Below, piece after piece: positions 7,762 to 17,484 of a stretch of DNA of 41,229 nucleotides. The stretch lies in assembly GCA_026391355.1 (NCBI GenBank), contig JAPLDH010000078.1, forward strand, positions 70,358-111,586. The letters are read 5' to 3'. Within the stretch, counting starts at the first letter, position 1. Each line of letters opens with the position of its first letter. This DNA comes from Bacteroidota bacterium (GTDB taxonomy: Bacteria; Bacteroidota; Bacteroidia; Bacteroidales; FEN-979). The notes under the pieces are model-generated. The model saw only the letters and a list, made by a program, of their open reading frames with translations. It was not told where the DNA came from and ran no database searches. A program made the translations under genes and the position numbers.

Positions 7762-10440
7762 ATGTCGGACGCTACAATTTCTTTCGGTCAAACAACCAAC
7801 AGGTTTGGCAGAAATCCTTCGGAAACCATTGAGCAACGCGAGGAAAAGCCTCAACCTGGTGTGCGTGCAAAGACTGCCAGGGAACTCTATTTTGAAACAA
7901 AGTCATCCGTTTCAATGGAATTTCCGTTCTGGTACACACGTCGATGGGAAGAACTGGAAGGCGAGATTCCGATGGTTCGCAGGGGAGAAGCCCTGAAAGC
8001 CGGTTTCGAACACCTTACTCCCGTTATCTACCCGGGAGAATTGCTGGTAATGGGAAAAGCATCCTACCTCAGGGGATCCTACCCGCTTCCCTGGCTGTCG
8101 GAGTCCTTCTTTATGGCGGCCGAAGATAAATTATACAAAGAAGCGCTTGAATCGGGGAAATTAACTGCCGATACTTTCACTACTGTCGGGAAGGGTGGTG
8201 GAAACGTTACAAAAAGTATTGGAAATGTCATCTCAATTGCCGGAAAATTCGGATTGAGGGTGGAAGAGGTGCCCGTCATGCTTGCGGTTGCCCGGAAATG
8301 GAAAGATAAATCGGTGGATGATATCGGTCATAAATACGAACAACTGGTACCCGGTTATAAGGAGAAGGAAGCCATTATGCGGAGCGTGATCTGCATGTTT
8401 GATTCGGGCTATACCCTTCCCCAGGGACGTGAAGTCATCAATTATTATTACCCTTTGCAATTCGGGATCGACGGAATGATACGGATCTGCAAGGAAGGTA
8501 TTGCTGAGAGTGCCGGTTTCCCTGATATGGACCGGATTTATTTCTACCAGTCCGGACTTAAAGTACTGGAAGGCATTCAGAAATGGATCCTGAATTATGC
8601 TGCTGAGACTGCATTTCTGGCGAAAATTGAAACTGACGAAAAACAAAAAACTGAATATAATGAAATCCATGACCGTTTGACTTGGATCTCGTCCAAACCA
8701 CCCCGGACTTTCCATGATGCTTTGCAGGTAATCTGGCTGTTTCATGTGGCTGTTCTGAATGAGGATGCAATATCCGGTCTTTCTCCCGGGCGGGTGGGCC
8801 AGGTTCTCTATCCATTCTGGCAGAGAGACATGAAAAATGGAGTGATTGATAAGGTAAGGACAGTGGAACTGCTGGAATGCATGCGGATGAAATTTACCGA
8901 ACTCGATTGTTTCGCATCCATGGGAGTGGTCGGTGGTGTTCTGTCAGGAAATACATTCAACAACCTTTGTCTTGGCGGGTTGAAAAAAGACGGATCACAG
9001 GCCTCCAACGAACTGGAAATGCTGATACTGGAAGCCGGGATCCGCTGTGACACTCCACAACCCACATTGTCCCTGTTATATGATGAAAAGTTGCCTGAGG
9101 AATTCCTGTTAAAAGGTGTTGAGTGCACTAAGATTGGAACCGGTTATCCGGCCTGGGTGAATAACCAGGTCGCTATGGAATTCCTGATGGGCAATTACGC
9201 ACACGAAGGAATGAATCTCGAAGAAGCACGGGCATGGTCGATCGGCGGTTGTCTTGAAAGCTCACCGGGAAGCTGGATGCCCCTCGAACTCGATGGCGAA
9301 GTACATTGGATCCCGGGTGGATCAGCCCCTGCAACCAGCGTTGGCGTTCACTTCCTTTCGCTTCCAAAAATACTGGAGACGGTTCTTTTCGACGGCCTCG
9401 ATCTACGTACCGGTGAAAGAATTTTCCCTTCACATGGCCGGAAACTTGAAAACTACAAGGAACTTTGGATTTCTTTCAAGGAATATTTCCATCGTGCTGT
9501 TTATGTATTGACGCTCACCAACAATATCCAGCATGATGCCTGGAGGAAAATTGCACCTTCCGTTGTGAATTCGATGCTGAAACCGGATTGTCTGAAAAGA
9601 GGGAAAGACATTGGTCAGATGGGAAGCCGCTATAATACGACCTTCAACATTGAATCCACAGGTACAGCAAACCTTGTGAACTCACTCGCCTCTCTAAAAC
9701 ATAATGTTTACGATAGGAAAAATTTCTCACTGGAAGAATACCGTGAGGCAATAAAAGCAAACTTCGGTTTTAAAACAGCCCAGGAAACAGGATCATTTTC
9801 CCTGGTTGACCAGGTCGCAACTGAAGAATATCACAAATGGAAGAGAATCCATAAGATGAGCCTGGAAGCCCCAAAGTATGGCAATGATGATTCCTATGTG
9901 AATGATATTATGAGAGATTGGGAAAACTGGTTCTGTACAATGGGAAAAGATTTCAGGTCGTTGTATGATCAGCCCTTGTATGCTTGCCAGATCTCCGTTT
10001 CCACGCATGGTCCGATGGGTGCTGTTACAATGGCTACCCCTGACGGACGTCTCTGCGGAACAACCTTTTCTGACGGTTCCGTATCTGCCTATCCGGGTAC
10101 TGATAAAAATGGCCCGTATGCCCTTTTCAATTCAGCCACCTGCTGGAATCATTCACTCTCACAAAATTCACAGTTGAATATGAAAATTCATCCATCTGTC
10201 GTTAAAGGAAGAGAAGGCTCACGGAAATTTCTTGAACTGATCCGCTCTTACCTCAGAAAAGGAGGATTTCATGTGCAATTCAACATTGTCGATTCTCGAA
10301 TGTTAAAACAAGCCCAGGAGGAACCTGATAAATTCAGAAGCCTTCTTGTAAGGGTTGCAGGTTTTACCCAGTATTGGGTGGAGCTTGGGAAACAGATCCA
10401 GGACGAAGTGATTGCCCGAACGGAGTATGAAGAATTGTAA
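7762..10440 (+). CDS. hpdB: 4-hydroxyphenylacetate decarboxylase, glycyl radical subunit
   Basis: An 892-residue glycyl radical enzyme, probably the large subunit of HPAD, which decarboxylates 4-hydroxyphenylacetate to p-cresol in anaerobes. The thiyl cysteine is Cys497 in IGGCLESS, with Glu499 beside it. The radical glycine is Gly867 in RVAGFTQYW, 26 residues from the end. From memory of the clostridial HPAD structure, key residues are Ser344, Phe405, Cys503, Glu505, His536, Glu637 and Gly873. Here Ser338, Phe399, Cys497, Glu499, His530, Glu631 and Gly867 all align with a constant offset of 6. The start at 7762 (MSDATISFGQ) is the ATG behind the promoter. Downstream lie the HpdC-type small subunit and the activase. 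Alternatives are other arylacetate decarboxylases (indoleacetate, phenylacetate), but the small subunit favours HPAD. Confidence 0.88.
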   Translation: MSDATISFGQTTNRFGRNPSETIEQREEKPQPGVRAKTARELYFETKSSVSMEFPFWYTRRWEELEGEIPMVRRGEALKAGFEHLTPVIYPGELLVMGKASYLRGSYPLPWLSESFFMAAEDKLYKEALESGKLTADTFTTVGKGGGNVTKSIGNVISIAGKFGLRVEEVPVMLAVARKWKDKSVDDIGHKYEQLVPGYKEKEAIMRSVICMFDSGYTLPQGREVINYYYPLQFGIDGMIRICKEGIAESAGFPDMDRIYFYQSGLKVLEGIQKWILNYAAETAFLAKIETDEKQKTEYNEIHDRLTWISSKPPRTFHDALQVIWLFHVAVLNEDAISGLSPGRVGQVLYPFWQRDMKNGVIDKVRTVELLECMRMKFTELDCFASMGVVGGVLSGNTFNNLCLGGLKKDGSQASNELEMLILEAGIRCDTPQPTLSLLYDEKLPEEFLLKGVECTKIGTGYPAWVNNQVAMEFLMGNYAHEGMNLEEARAWSIGGCLESSPGSWMPLELDGEVHWIPGGSAPATSVGVHFLSLPKILETVLFDGLDLRTGERIFPSHGRKLENYKELWISFKEYFHRAVYVLTLTNNIQHDAWRKIAPSVVNSMLKPDCLKRGKDIGQMGSRYNTTFNIESTGTANLVNSLASLKHNVYDRKNFSLEEYREAIKANFGFKTAQETGSFSLVDQVATEEYHKWKRIHKMSLEAPKYGNDDSYVNDIMRDWENWFCTMGKDFRSLYDQPLYACQISVSTHGPMGAVTMATPDGRLCGTTFSDGSVSAYPGTDKNGPYALFNSATCWNHSLSQNSQLNMKIHPSVVKGREGSRKFLELIRSYLRKGGFHVQFNIVDSRMLKQAQEEPDKFRSLLVRVAGFTQYWVELGKQIQDEVIARTEYEEL

Positions 10441-10443
10441 TAA

Positions 10444-10507
10444 GTTACAGAGGCACAGAGTGACACGGAACCATATAACCATATAACCACGTAACCACGT
10501 AACCATG
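10444..10507 (+). repeat. Period-8 array bridging hpdB stop to hpdC start
   Basis: Eight in-register 8-bp units fill the whole hpdB-hpdC gap. They pass from GTTACAGA / GGCACAGA types to TAACCATA / TAACCACG types. The last unit, TAACCATG, supplies the ATG of hpdC (10505-10507). Read on the minus strand, the second half has the same word as the array at 27330-27369. Confidence 0.82.
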
Positions 10508-10759
10508 GAAAACACATGTAAAGATTGTATCTATTATCTCCCGGTGGACGTTTTTAAAGGTCTCTGCAAATTGAAGAAAAATACCATCACACCTGATGAT
10601 CCCGAATGTGATGCGTTTGAGTGGTTGGCCAAATGCAAATTCTGTGCAAAATTTAAACTGGAATCCAACTACCTCGGGAAATGTCATGATGATACCCTTG
10701 TTTATCCCGATCTGAATGCCACTCATTGCACCTCCTTTGAATGGAAAAACCAGAATTAA
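10505..10759 (+). CDS. hpdC: 4-hydroxyphenylacetate decarboxylase small (Fe-S) subunit
   Basis: An 84-residue, cysteine-rich protein matching the HPAD small subunit, which carries two [4Fe-4S] clusters and is needed for HPAD assembly or activity. The eight cysteines are at 5, 8, 21, 35 (first cluster) and 44, 47, 60, 75 (second cluster). They are embedded in the family pattern DC-x-x-Y/F, VD-x-x-KG-x-C-x-L, DD-x-x-C, KCKFC, GKC and LNA-x-x-C. As I recall the clostridial protein, the first ligand of cluster 1 is a histidine; here that position is Cys5. The ATG lies in the last unit of a repeat array. The 3' end overlaps hpdA by 19 bp, indicating one operon hpdB-hpdC-hpdA. Confidence 0.88.
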   Translation: MENTCKDCIYYLPVDVFKGLCKLKKNTITPDDPECDAFEWLAKCKFCAKFKLESNYLGKCHDDTLVYPDLNATHCTSFEWKNQN

Positions 10760-11676
10760 CAGGAGGAATTATTTTTGACATCCAGGGGTTTTCAGTTCAT
10801 GACGGACCCGGATGCCGGACACTCATTTTCTTTAAAGGTTGCTCTCTTCGCTGTGCCTGGTGCTCAAACCCGGAAGGTTTAAATCAATATCCCGAACCTC
10901 TGTATAATGCCTCAAAATGTATATTCGACGGCCTTTGCATTGATGCCTGCCCGTATCATGCGATAACCTCCGCAGGTGATCACCTGATCTTCAACAGGGA
11001 CTTTTGCAACCATTGCACCTCGTATAATTGTGCTTCCGCCTGCTGCACCGATGCACTCAGAATTGCCGGAAATTTTATCGATACAGAAGAATTATTTCTT
11101 AAAATCCAGCGCGACCGTCAGTATTGGGGCAGCAATGGGGGAATAACCCTGACCGGGGGTGAGCCATTCCTTCAGCCTGATTTTGCAGCCAATATTCTTA
11201 AAAAGTGCTATCAATCATACATCCATACTGCCGTTGAAACATGTGGAAATATTCCATGGGAAAACATAGCGCCGTCCCTCAGTTATATCGACTGGATCTT
11301 TTATGATCTGAAACATCCGGATACAGACCGGCATTTTTCAATGACCTCAACCGGAAATAAGTTGATCTTTGAAAATGCTATCCGCCTTTCGAAAAACTTC
11401 AAAGGCAGGATGATTTTCAGGATGCCCGTGATTCCCGGCTTTAATGATGATGCACAAACCATCGCCTCTCTTTCTGAGTTTATTCATACTACAGGCAGGG
11501 ATGAGATCAATATCCTGCCTGTTCATCATCTTGGGAGAGAAAAATATAACCTGGCGGGTAGAAATTATTATACTGACAACTTCAATATTCCCGGTAAAGA
11601 GGAGATGAATAATATCCGGAATCTCCTTGAAGACAAAGGGATCCATTGCTATATCGGCAGCGATACCCCATTCTGA
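10741..11676 (+). CDS. hpdA: HPAD activating enzyme (radical SAM glycyl-radical activase)
   Basis: A 311-residue radical SAM protein that would install the glycyl radical on HpdB Gly867. The SAM cluster motif is CSLRCAWC (Cys34, 38, 41), preceded by FSVHDGPGCRT, the signature of glycyl-radical activases. A ferredoxin-like insert with cysteines at 60, 66, 70 and 89, 92, 97, 101/102 should hold two additional [4Fe-4S] clusters, as in HpdA and other GRE activases. The SAM-binding GGEP motif is at 139-142. The ATG at 10741 gives an N-terminus (GGIIFDIQGFSVHDGPG) aligned with HpdA and overlaps hpdC by 19 bp. It is the last gene of the operon. The assignment to HPAD rather than another GRE rests on its neighbours. 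Confidence 0.92.
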   Translation: MEKPELTGGIIFDIQGFSVHDGPGCRTLIFFKGCSLRCAWCSNPEGLNQYPEPLYNASKCIFDGLCIDACPYHAITSAGDHLIFNRDFCNHCTSYNCASACCTDALRIAGNFIDTEELFLKIQRDRQYWGSNGGITLTGGEPFLQPDFAANILKKCYQSYIHTAVETCGNIPWENIAPSLSYIDWIFYDLKHPDTDRHFSMTSTGNKLIFENAIRLSKNFKGRMIFRMPVIPGFNDDAQTIASLSEFIHTTGRDEINILPVHHLGREKYNLAGRNYYTDNFNIPGKEEMNNIRNLLEDKGIHCYIGSDTPF

Positions 11677-11683
11677 GAGGGTA

Positions 11684-11761
11684 TCAGTTCACCACCACTT
11701 CATCAGCAAAGATCCAGGCCTTTTTACCTGCTCCCGGATGACCTTCCGGACACGCACACAC
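11684..11761 (-). pseudogene. Remnant of the 3' end of a second GH35-like gene
   Basis: The minus strand encodes CPEGHPGAGKKAWIFADE followed by VVVN and a stop at 11684-11686. The last residues of the beta-galactosidase at 17561-19933 are almost identical (ends ADEILVN). The nucleotide match is also very close over about 55 bp (compare 11703-11751 with 17577-17626). An in-frame stop lies just upstream at 11762-11764 and no longer frame exists, so only the tail of a duplicated or decayed gene, or of another gene with the same F5/8-type C-terminal domain, survives. The rest of the gap to 11851 shows no gene. Confidence 0.75.
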
Positions 11762-11851
11762 TCATAGGATATTTATTTTAACTCATGTGCATATCTAACT
11801 GCTGTGATTTTAATTGCAGTCATTTTTCTTGACTTTCAATTTATATTTTAT

Positions 11852-11859
11852 TATTTTTG
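11852..11859 (+). promoter_or_regulatory. -7 element of the Ycf48-like gene
   Basis: TATTTTTG matches TAnnTTTG, with CTTG (one mismatch to TTTG) at 11828-11831, 20 bp upstream. Transcription would begin near 11866, leaving a leader of about 58 bp before the ATG at 11924. Confidence 0.5.
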
Positions 11860-11923
11860 TTTAATTGTTGTAATTTTTCAAAAAAAGCATTATTCACTTT
11901 TCCGGAATTCAATATAGAATCGT

Positions 11924-14011
11924 ATGAAAAAGCTTTCCATTCTTTTCTGTTTTTCCCTTCTCTCAAGCCTTGCCTTCCCCCAATGGAAATGGCAAAACCC
12001 TTTACCTCAAGGGAACGGACTCAACGCTTCGTTTTTTACTGATCCCAGTACAGGCTATATGGTTGGTACAGCGGGAACGATTCTGAAGACTTCAGATGGC
12101 GGAATGACCTGGACAACATATTCGAGCGGACCGGATAATTTATTGGAATCGGTTTATTTTACAGATGCAAATACCGGCTATGCCGCAGGGGGAAATGGTG
12201 CAGAGTACTTAATCTTAAAAACAGTCGATGCTGGAGGAACCTGGAATACCATATATAATCAATCAGGGTCACAGTTTAATTCAATTTACTTTCCTTCTTT
12301 CAATACGGGGTATGCCGCAGGAGGAGGAGGAAACATTGTTAAAACAATCAATGCTGGTTCAACATGGACAGTTTTGACGAGCGGAATAACAACACAACTA
12401 CATTCGGTTTTCTTCACGGATGTTAATACAGGTTATACTGTCGGCGATTATGGAGTTATCCTAAAAACAGTGAATGGTGGCTCAACGTGGGACACATTAT
12501 CAAGCGGAACAACAAATACCTTGAGGTCAGTTTTTTTTACGAATCCAAATACAGGATATATTGTAGGTTTTGGAACTGTATTAAAAACAATTAATGGAGG
12601 TGAAACATGGACCTTGGATACAAATTTGAGTGGTTCATTTTTTTCAATATACTTTACTGACGATAATCATGGTTATATCGCTGATGATTTAACAAATGTT
12701 ATTTATAAAACTATAAATGCAGGAACTACTTGGATTCCAATTTGGGATGGAATACCTTATGGAGTTTATTCAATTTTTTTCCCTGATTCCAATACCGGAT
12801 ATGCAATGAGAGGGTCAGAGATGGTAAAAACCACTAATGCGGGATTAAATTGGACTTCATTATCTTGTGGTATCCGCGGTTCTTTTAATTCTGTTCATTT
12901 CCCCTCTGCAAGTACGGGTTATGCTGTAAGTTGGCCATCAATCGAAAACCCGTTTGTTATTGCTAAAACGACTGATGGAGGTGCAAACTGGACATTATTA
13001 ACGAATGGCCCTCAGGATCGCTGGTTTAATTCAGTATTTTTTACTGATGAAAATACGGGATATGTGGCTGATTTAAATGGAGGTATCTATAAAACCATAA
13101 ACGGGGGAGCGAATTGGAATGCTTTGTCTAGCGGGACAGCTACTTCATTAAGATCGATTTCCTTTACGGATGCCAATACGGGCTATGTTGTGGGACCAAT
13201 TAGTAATCATTCTGGTCTTATTTTGAAGACAATGGATGCAGGAGCTATATGGACGCCAACATCTGTAAATTATCCGTTGTACTCGGTTTCATTTCCTGAT
13301 TCATATACCGGATATGCGGCCGGATATGATCAGAATGGTAAGGGAGTAGTATTGAAAACAACCGATGCCGGAGCTTCCTGGAATGTATCCTTAAGCGGGG
13401 CCCAACAAGCATTTTTTTCAATTTATTTTCCCGACGCTAATGTTGGCTATGCGGTGGGATATATAGGATTCATGATGAAAACGACGAATGGGGGTTCAAC
13501 ATGGACGTCCTTGTCAAGCGTAACAATGGCGTTATTAGAATCTGTTTTTTTCCTTACTCCGGATAAAGGTTATGTGGTTGATGAGAGCGGCGAGATTTTA
13601 AAAACTTTAGATGGAGGGATAACCTGGACAAACGATTCAAGCGGCACATGGAACAGTTTATATTCAGTTTTCTTTACTGATTCGACGACCGGCTTTGTAG
13701 TCGGTGGGAGTACTATCTTAAAAACAGGAAATGGAGGTACTGTGGTTACTCAGGAGCACAAACCACCCCGTCCAATTTTCACCCTTAGTCCAAACCCGGC
13801 TGATGATGTAATTACTATCAGAAGTGAAATAAGAAAGAATGAAGAAGTCGAAATTACCATTTTAACGATGAGGGGAGAACGAGTATTTAAAGGAATATTT
13901 AATGATCAAAATCAAATTGAATTGAATGTCAGTACACTTGATAAAGGCATTTATTTAGTGAAGATACAAGCAAAAGAGGTAATAGAAGTGAAGAAACTGG
14001 TAATTGATTAA
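11924..14011 (+). CDS. Secreted Ycf48/BNR-like propeller protein with T9SS sorting domain
   Basis: A 695-residue secreted protein. It has a signal peptide (about 1-20, ending AFPQ) and then 14 tandem repeats of about 40-50 residues. The repeat pattern is S-V-x-F-x-D-x-N-T-G-Y-x-x-G, then I-L-K-T-x-D/N-G-G-x-x-W, which is the Ycf48-like (photosystem II stability factor type) or BNR repeat common in Bacteroidota. The last about 80 residues form a type-A T9SS C-terminal domain, starting FTLSPNPADD, with GERVFKG, LDKGIYLVKI and the final KKLVID. The protein is therefore expected to pass the outer membrane through the PorSS/T9SS machinery. Its ligand is unknown. The next gene also carries a T9SS domain, but nothing in the sequence shows co-function. 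Confidence 0.9.
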   Translation: MKKLSILFCFSLLSSLAFPQWKWQNPLPQGNGLNASFFTDPSTGYMVGTAGTILKTSDGGMTWTTYSSGPDNLLESVYFTDANTGYAAGGNGAEYLILKTVDAGGTWNTIYNQSGSQFNSIYFPSFNTGYAAGGGGNIVKTINAGSTWTVLTSGITTQLHSVFFTDVNTGYTVGDYGVILKTVNGGSTWDTLSSGTTNTLRSVFFTNPNTGYIVGFGTVLKTINGGETWTLDTNLSGSFFSIYFTDDNHGYIADDLTNVIYKTINAGTTWIPIWDGIPYGVYSIFFPDSNTGYAMRGSEMVKTTNAGLNWTSLSCGIRGSFNSVHFPSASTGYAVSWPSIENPFVIAKTTDGGANWTLLTNGPQDRWFNSVFFTDENTGYVADLNGGIYKTINGGANWNALSSGTATSLRSISFTDANTGYVVGPISNHSGLILKTMDAGAIWTPTSVNYPLYSVSFPDSYTGYAAGYDQNGKGVVLKTTDAGASWNVSLSGAQQAFFSIYFPDANVGYAVGYIGFMMKTTNGGSTWTSLSSVTMALLESVFFLTPDKGYVVDESGEILKTLDGGITWTNDSSGTWNSLYSVFFTDSTTGFVVGGSTILKTGNGGTVVTQEHKPPRPIFTLSPNPADDVITIRSEIRKNEEVEITILTMRGERVFKGIFNDQNQIELNVSTLDKGIYLVKIQAKEVIEVKKLVID

Positions 14012-14076
14012 CAAGGTATTGAACAACTTTTTGTTGCACATATAACAATAGAATTAATCATTAATCCTAACGCGCT

Positions 14077-17000
14077 ATGAAAAAGTTATACTTTTTGGTG
14101 TTCTTTGCAATTATATTGCATTGTCCATTCCAATCATTTGGCCAATTTTCAAGACAACAAGCAGTAGATCTCGTGCTTAATCAAATCCTGGTAGATGACA
14201 CGGGGCACATAAATCTCTACTGTTCCTAAAGTACATTTCAGGACGCAAGTAAGATCATTCTAGGAGATGGCCAGATCATTTCACCACCGTTTGAAGATAA
14301 TTGGGTATTTTTTTCAGATGATAAACCACTTGCAAATTGGAATCATCCATGCCGTTATATCCTGATTAGTTCGAGTACAGGGGAATATACAATTTATTCA
14401 AATTTTTCTTACCCGGTTGATCTTCAATTAAATTACCAAGTACTTCTGGTTTCCTATCCATGTCCAGCCGACTGCCCTGGTAGCGGTAACTTTTTTATCA
14501 CTGGTCAGATTCATACTCTTCCAACCAATACTAATCCTCACTTACATGCTGTATTAATAAATGGAATTGATAGATCGGTACATGGGCCTACATCTTGTAC
14601 TTGTAATTTTGATTATGATATTGCAATGATGTATAATGCATTAGAAGAAATTGGTTATGTTACCTCTGACAATCCACCAAATTCGTCTGTAAATAATATA
14701 ATCACTCTCTATGATAATGGGCAATATATGACCGCTGGAAAAACTTCGTTCCATAATGATTGGGATGGATTCGAATGCCCAGACCCAGATAACATTCCTT
14801 GTCAACATAACGAAGTTTATGGTACAGCCACCCATTCTAAAATTATTGAAATATTCGATAGCCTTTCAGTAGGACGTGAGTGGGCACTAACACCAGAAGA
14901 TCAATTGTTTGTTTATATTACAGGTTTTGGAGATAGAATTATTAATGGAAGTAGTTATGAATACCGTTTTCAATGTTATACACCAGAAACCCAAGTACCA
15001 TGTTATTTTACAGCAACTAAGTTAAGAGATGTAGTTCACAATATTAAATGCGCTCAAATGATTTTTGTTATGCAACAAAATTATTCCGGTGGTTTTAAGG
15101 ATATTTTAATCAATGATGCATCAGCGGAATGTAAAAATAGAATAGTCATAACTGCGACAGATGATGGAAGTAATACACCAGGAGAATCATATAGAGAAAT
15201 ATGGACAACTTGTGGAAATATTGATGAATTTACATTTTATTTTGCCGCTGCTTTGAGAGGGTATTATCAGGCTCGTTGGCCGTGGGAATGGTCATATGCA
15301 GTTGGTACATTCCCATTCGATGATCCTTTCTTTCATTGGAATACTCAAGGTTGTCACCCTCATTACCCTTATCCACATCCTTCGGACTACAATCCTGATT
15401 ATCTTGGTAATAATGATGGTTATACTCAGCTTATTGAAGCGTTCAATTACGCTAAATATATGGATACCTGGTGTCAGGAAGGTTATTACAATCAAAGATA
15501 CACTATACCTTTGCTTCCTCCTCTTAACGTAGATTGTGATCATGATTATGAAACCCCAATGATGGGCGTGAGTGCAGGTTTTAGTTTAGCTAACCTATGT
15601 TGTCTCAATGGTATTGCCGGAACTATTTACCCTAACTCAGGTCTTCAAACAATTACCGGTGCCCGTAGCTATTTATTAGGTGGAAATGTAAATGTCCAGT
15701 CTGATATGCAAATTGATGCGAATACAGAAATAACAATAGGAGTCGATAATGCTATAATCGATATTGATCCAAATTCAACCTTGAATGTTTACGCGGGATT
15801 AAAACTGAACGGAGCAAGCTTTACTTCAAGCTCAAGCACTAATGGTCTACGTATCCTAAACTATAATAACACGTTAGATCTTTTGGATGTAAAATTTAAC
15901 TCCGTCAATTTATTGAATTATGGATCAATTCTAACAATCAGGGCTACGGACCCTCTATTTCCTTCAAAATTTACTAATTGTCCAAGTATAAATTCTGAAC
16001 GTGGGATTGTGAGCATAACTGATTGTCAATTTAATAATTCCTGGTTGAAATTGAATAACTGGGATCAGGATTCAGATTCTGCACATATCGATCACTGTAT
16101 TTTCCAAAATGAAATATCTCCTCAAGTACTATATGATCTCGAACTGAATCAATATAAACAATATCGTATTACAAATAATGATATAAATGGAGGAGTTTTT
16201 GGATTGGGAGTCTTTTGGAGTGGTTCTACCTCCCCAATAAAAAAAATCGAATATAATAAAATATATAACTGTTCACAAGGTGGATTAAGAATTTATAACT
16301 CAGAAGCATACATACATGACAACAAGATTCATGATAATCAATATGGAATGTTGATATTTGATGATCAGAGCAATGTTTCTATAGCAGGGGACCCTTCTGC
16401 CAATGATGAATTACACAAACAGAACATAAAGGATTGTTCTGGCTATGAAATTTATACGACGAACAACACCTTCCCGTATTATATGAAATATAATTCGATA
16501 ATTGATGACGACCGCCAAACAGGTGATCCGTTGTTATTTTATGATAATAAGAGGGCCGGAGTGTTTGATGTTGCCAACAACTGCTGGAGTAATTATGCCT
16601 TTGATCCCCATCGGGATCTTAAACTGAATTACGGTATTTTCATCCCTTATCCTACCTGGTGCACTCCCGATATTCCTGATCCTGACGGCGGGGATGAGGC
16701 CATGTACAATACAGCAGTGAATAATGTTGATTCAGGCTATTATGTTGAAGCTATGAATTTGTTTCAACTTCTTGTAGAAACATATCCAAAATCAGAATAT
16801 GCCAAAGCTTCCATGAAAGCCATGATCGAAACCGAGTCTCTTGCCAGTAATGATTTTAGCAGCTTAAAAGTGTTTTATCAGACCAATGACTCAATTTTAG
16901 CTGATACTTCCCTGACCCAACTTGGTGAAGTTCTTGCCAATGAGTGTGATATTCAACTACACGACTATCCTGATGCAATTTCCTGGTATGAAAACAGAAT

Positions 17001-17484
17001 ACAAAATTCAACCGATCCGAACGATAGTGTTTTTGCTATCATTGATCTGGGCCATCTTTATACGATAATGGATACAACGGGTAAAAGGCCAACTTTTATT
17101 GGATCGATGCCACAATACAAACCAGAATCCAGAGCTAAATATGTAGCCTACCGCGATTCATTGTTATCTCTTCTTCCATTTCCAAAAAAACCTTTAAAGA
17201 AAAGTATCTCTGATTTACAAAATGGAAAGTTGTTACAAAATATTCCAAACCCATCCAGTTCTTCAACAGATTTTTATCTGATGCTGCATGGGGCTAAATA
17301 CGCCAATATCAAAATATACGACACCTGGGGTCAGTTGAAACAAGTAATACCGATAACAAATTTGATTGACGGAACACAGAAGATCACCATAAATACGTCC
17401 AATCTGCCGTCAGGTATTTATGAATGCGCACTGACTGTTGATGAAAAGAAGACGGATATAAAAAAGATGGTTGTTATCAGATAG
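14077..17484 (+). pseudogene. C13-peptidase-like / beta-helix / TPR-like / T9SS protein interrupted by an in-frame TAA
   Basis: One reading frame of 1135 codons runs from the ATG at 14077 to 17484, with a single TAA at 14227-14229 (codon 51). The signal peptide (MKKLYFLVFFAIILHC..., cleavage near FGQ) lies before the stop; everything else lies after it in the same frame. The next in-frame ATG, at 14626, lacks a signal peptide. Downstream come a legumain/caspase-like C13 fold (HAVLINGI, YDIAMMYNAL, QLFVYITGFGD, QMIFVMQQNYSGG), a parallel beta-helix region (about 15640-16560, NNDINGG, IHDNKIHDN), a TPR-like helical part (about 16700-17070) and a T9SS domain starting LLQNIPNPSS and ending KKMVVIR. 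The stop could be a CAA-to-TAA change, an assembly error or a readthrough site. As drawn, a functional secreted product is unlikely. Confidence 0.8.

Noticed and set aside
7471-7854. Leftward 127-codon ORF rich in Pro-Ile-His-Gln-Phe-Thr repeats
   Set aside because: The repeats are the translation of the period-8 DNA array, and the frame runs through the lipoprotein end and the hpdB promoter.
8233-8745. Leftward 170-codon ORF inside hpdB
   Set aside because: It is a shadow frame of a strongly conserved glycyl radical enzyme, with no domain of its own.
15640-16560. Internal sequence repeats suggesting a second repeat array
   Set aside because: These are protein-level beta-helix repeats with varied DNA, part of the C13-like/T9SS gene.
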